Notes under the pieces: model-generated
Told to the model about the DNA's origin: nothing
Seen by the model: the letters and a program-made list of their open reading frames with translations, nothing else
Databases searched by the model: none
Part shown: positions 4,795 to 5,930 of the stretch, piece by piece
Position numbering within the stretch: position 1 is the first letter of the stretch
Layout: each line of letters opens with the position of its first letter
Position numbers and translations under genes: made by a program
Assembly (NCBI GenBank): GCA_029857975.1
Contig: JAOUFX010000225.1
Location: 1 to 5,930 of the forward strand
Origin: Deltaproteobacteria bacterium
GTDB lineage: Bacteria; Desulfobacterota; SM23-61
Direction of reading: 5' to 3'
DNA length: 5,930 bases

Positions 4795-5930
4795 ATGGAA
4801 ACAGAAAAAAAAATTAATTCCCTCGATGTGGCCTTGAAACAGGTGGACATTGCGGCGGAGCATCTGCATTTAGACGCTGGGATCCGCGAGAAGCTTAAGC
4901 AGACGAAGCGGGAGCTCACGGTACATTTTCCCGTCAAAATGGTTGATGGAACCATTAAAATCTTCACCGGCTATCGAATCCAGCACAACGTGACCCGGGG
5001 GCCGGCAAAAGGAGGAATTCGTTATCATCCGGATGTAGACCTGGATGAAATGAAAGCTCTGGCCATGTGGATGACCTGGAAGTGTGCCGTCGTCAACATC
5101 CCTTTTGGGGGGGCGAAAGGGGGAGTCCAGTGTGATCCTAAGAGTATGTCCTTACAGGAGCTGGAGAACATGACTCGCCGGTATGTTTGGGAAATCGCCA
5201 TGATAATCGGCCCTGACCGGGATATTCCAGCGCCGGACGTTTATACCAATCCCCAGGTGATGGCCTGGATCATGGATACCTACAGCACTCTGAAAGGATA
5301 CACTGTTTTTGGAGTGGTAACCGGCAAGCCGCTGGAATTGGGTGGCTCCCTGGGAAGGTTGGAAGCAACGGGGAAAGGGGTCTTTATCATTGCCCAGGAA
5401 GCGGCACACAACCTGAATTTCTCGATCGAGGGAGCTCGGGTGGCCATCCAGGGATGTGGAAACGTTGGGGGCACTGCGGCCCAGTATTTCGACCGGGCTG
5501 GCGCGAAGATTGTGGCCATTAGCGACTATCAGGGAGGAATCTATAACAAGAAGGGTTTGAATGTTTCCGAGGCTTTGAGTTGCAGGAATCAGTATTCCTG
5601 CTTCATCACCAGAGAATCGAGCGGATGGGAGGAGATTACCAATGCGGAGCTCTTAGAGCTGGAATGCGACATCCTCGTTCCTGCGGCCATAGAGAATCAG
5701 ATTACCCATAAAAACGCACCGCAGATCAAAGCCAGAATGATGGTCGAGGGAGCCAACGGCCCCACCACTCCGGAAGCAGATGAGATACTCAACGACCGGG
5801 GGATTGTTATCGTCCCGGACATTCTGGCCAATGCCGGGGGTGTCACGGTCTCCTACTTTGAATGGGTTCAGAACCTTCAGGAATTGCTCTGGAGCGAAGA
5901 GGAAATCTCTGAACGCTTAACCCGAATTCT
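4795..5930 (+). CDS. gdhA: Glutamate dehydrogenase (Glu/Leu/Phe/Val dehydrogenase family), C-terminus cut
   Basis: 378 residues are visible and the frame is open at the right edge; the family is usually about 415-430 residues, so perhaps 40-50 are missing. The enzyme interconverts glutamate and 2-oxoglutarate plus ammonia using NAD(P). RGPAKGGIRYHPDVDLDEMK (68-87) starts the substrate domain. Lys96 (MTWKCAVVNIPFGG) and Lys108 (GGAKGG) are the substrate and catalytic lysines, and Asp148 in DIPAPDVYTNPQVMAWIMD is the catalytic aspartate. The nucleotide loop is GCGNVG at 220-225. LVPAAIENQIT (294-304), VEGANGPTTPEAD (317-329) and PDILANAGGVTVSYFEWVQN (341-360) complete the cofactor domain. The style is that of archaeal and Thermotoga hexameric enzymes, often catabolic. 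Cofactor preference cannot be settled here. ATG 4795-4797 has AGAGG 11 nt upstream; ATG 4762 is in frame and would add 11 residues that look unlike the family. Confidence 0.93.
   Translation, partial: METEKKINSLDVALKQVDIAAEHLHLDAGIREKLKQTKRELTVHFPVKMVDGTIKIFTGYRIQHNVTRGPAKGGIRYHPDVDLDEMKALAMWMTWKCAVVNIPFGGAKGGVQCDPKSMSLQELENMTRRYVWEIAMIIGPDRDIPAPDVYTNPQVMAWIMDTYSTLKGYTVFGVVTGKPLELGGSLGRLEATGKGVFIIAQEAAHNLNFSIEGARVAIQGCGNVGGTAAQYFDRAGAKIVAISDYQGGIYNKKGLNVSEALSCRNQYSCFITRESSGWEEITNAELLELECDILVPAAIENQITHKNAPQIKARMMVEGANGPTTPEADEILNDRGIVIVPDILANAGGVTVSYFEWVQNLQELLWSEEEISERLTRI

Noticed and set aside
5152..5519. Minus-strand frames within the glutamate dehydrogenase gene
   Set aside because: The plus strand carries a continuous frame with every catalytic and nucleotide motif of the dehydrogenase.
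1..5930. CRISPR array, tRNA or rRNA genes, transposase, riboswitch
   Set aside because: No regularly spaced direct repeats, tRNA-like cloverleaf, rRNA sequence, transposase motif or recognisable aptamer was seen.

Overview
The window looks like a strict anaerobe. It carries low-potential iron-sulfur and flavin redox proteins, including a relative of the nickel carbon monoxide dehydrogenase (CODH) CooS, and an archaeal/Thermotoga-style catabolic glutamate dehydrogenase. Base composition is moderate (roughly 50% GC). A Desulfobacterota or similar syntrophic/sulfate-reducing or fermentative bacterium is my inference; no taxonomic marker is present.

Layout. Positions 1-3608 hold a tight four-gene operon on the minus strand. 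Its order in transcription is: a four-cluster ferredoxin-type electron carrier of the CooF/HycB kind (3608-3075), a CooS paralogue (3049-1556), a pyridine nucleotide/FAD oxidoreductase (1559-291) and a dicluster ferredoxin that runs off the left edge (294-1). The last three genes are joined by 4-bp stop/start overlaps. A TTGACA-type promoter lies about 50-75 bp upstream of the first gene. Positions 3609-4086 form a divergent intergenic region with a 231-bp segment bounded by imperfect inverted repeats and a G/C-rich hairpin inside it. On the plus strand follow an iron-sulfur flavoprotein (4087-4659) and a glutamate dehydrogenase (4795 to the right edge, incomplete).

How the genes may work together. 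CooF, CooS and an FAD-NAD(P) oxidoreductase form a known arrangement in which electrons from CO oxidation pass to NAD(P)+. Here the central protein keeps the four B-cluster cysteines, at the same residue numbers I recall for CooS-II of Carboxydothermus (48, 51, 56, 70). By ungapped or nearly ungapped alignment it has lost both D-cluster cysteines, every Ni-Fe C-cluster ligand, the proton-relay histidines and the catalytic lysine. It is also about 140 residues shorter than CODH. It therefore should not be a CO dehydrogenase. I read it as an electron-transfer, scaffold or sensory protein, or an enzyme with another active site, wired to a CODH-type redox chain. This is the most unusual thing in the window.
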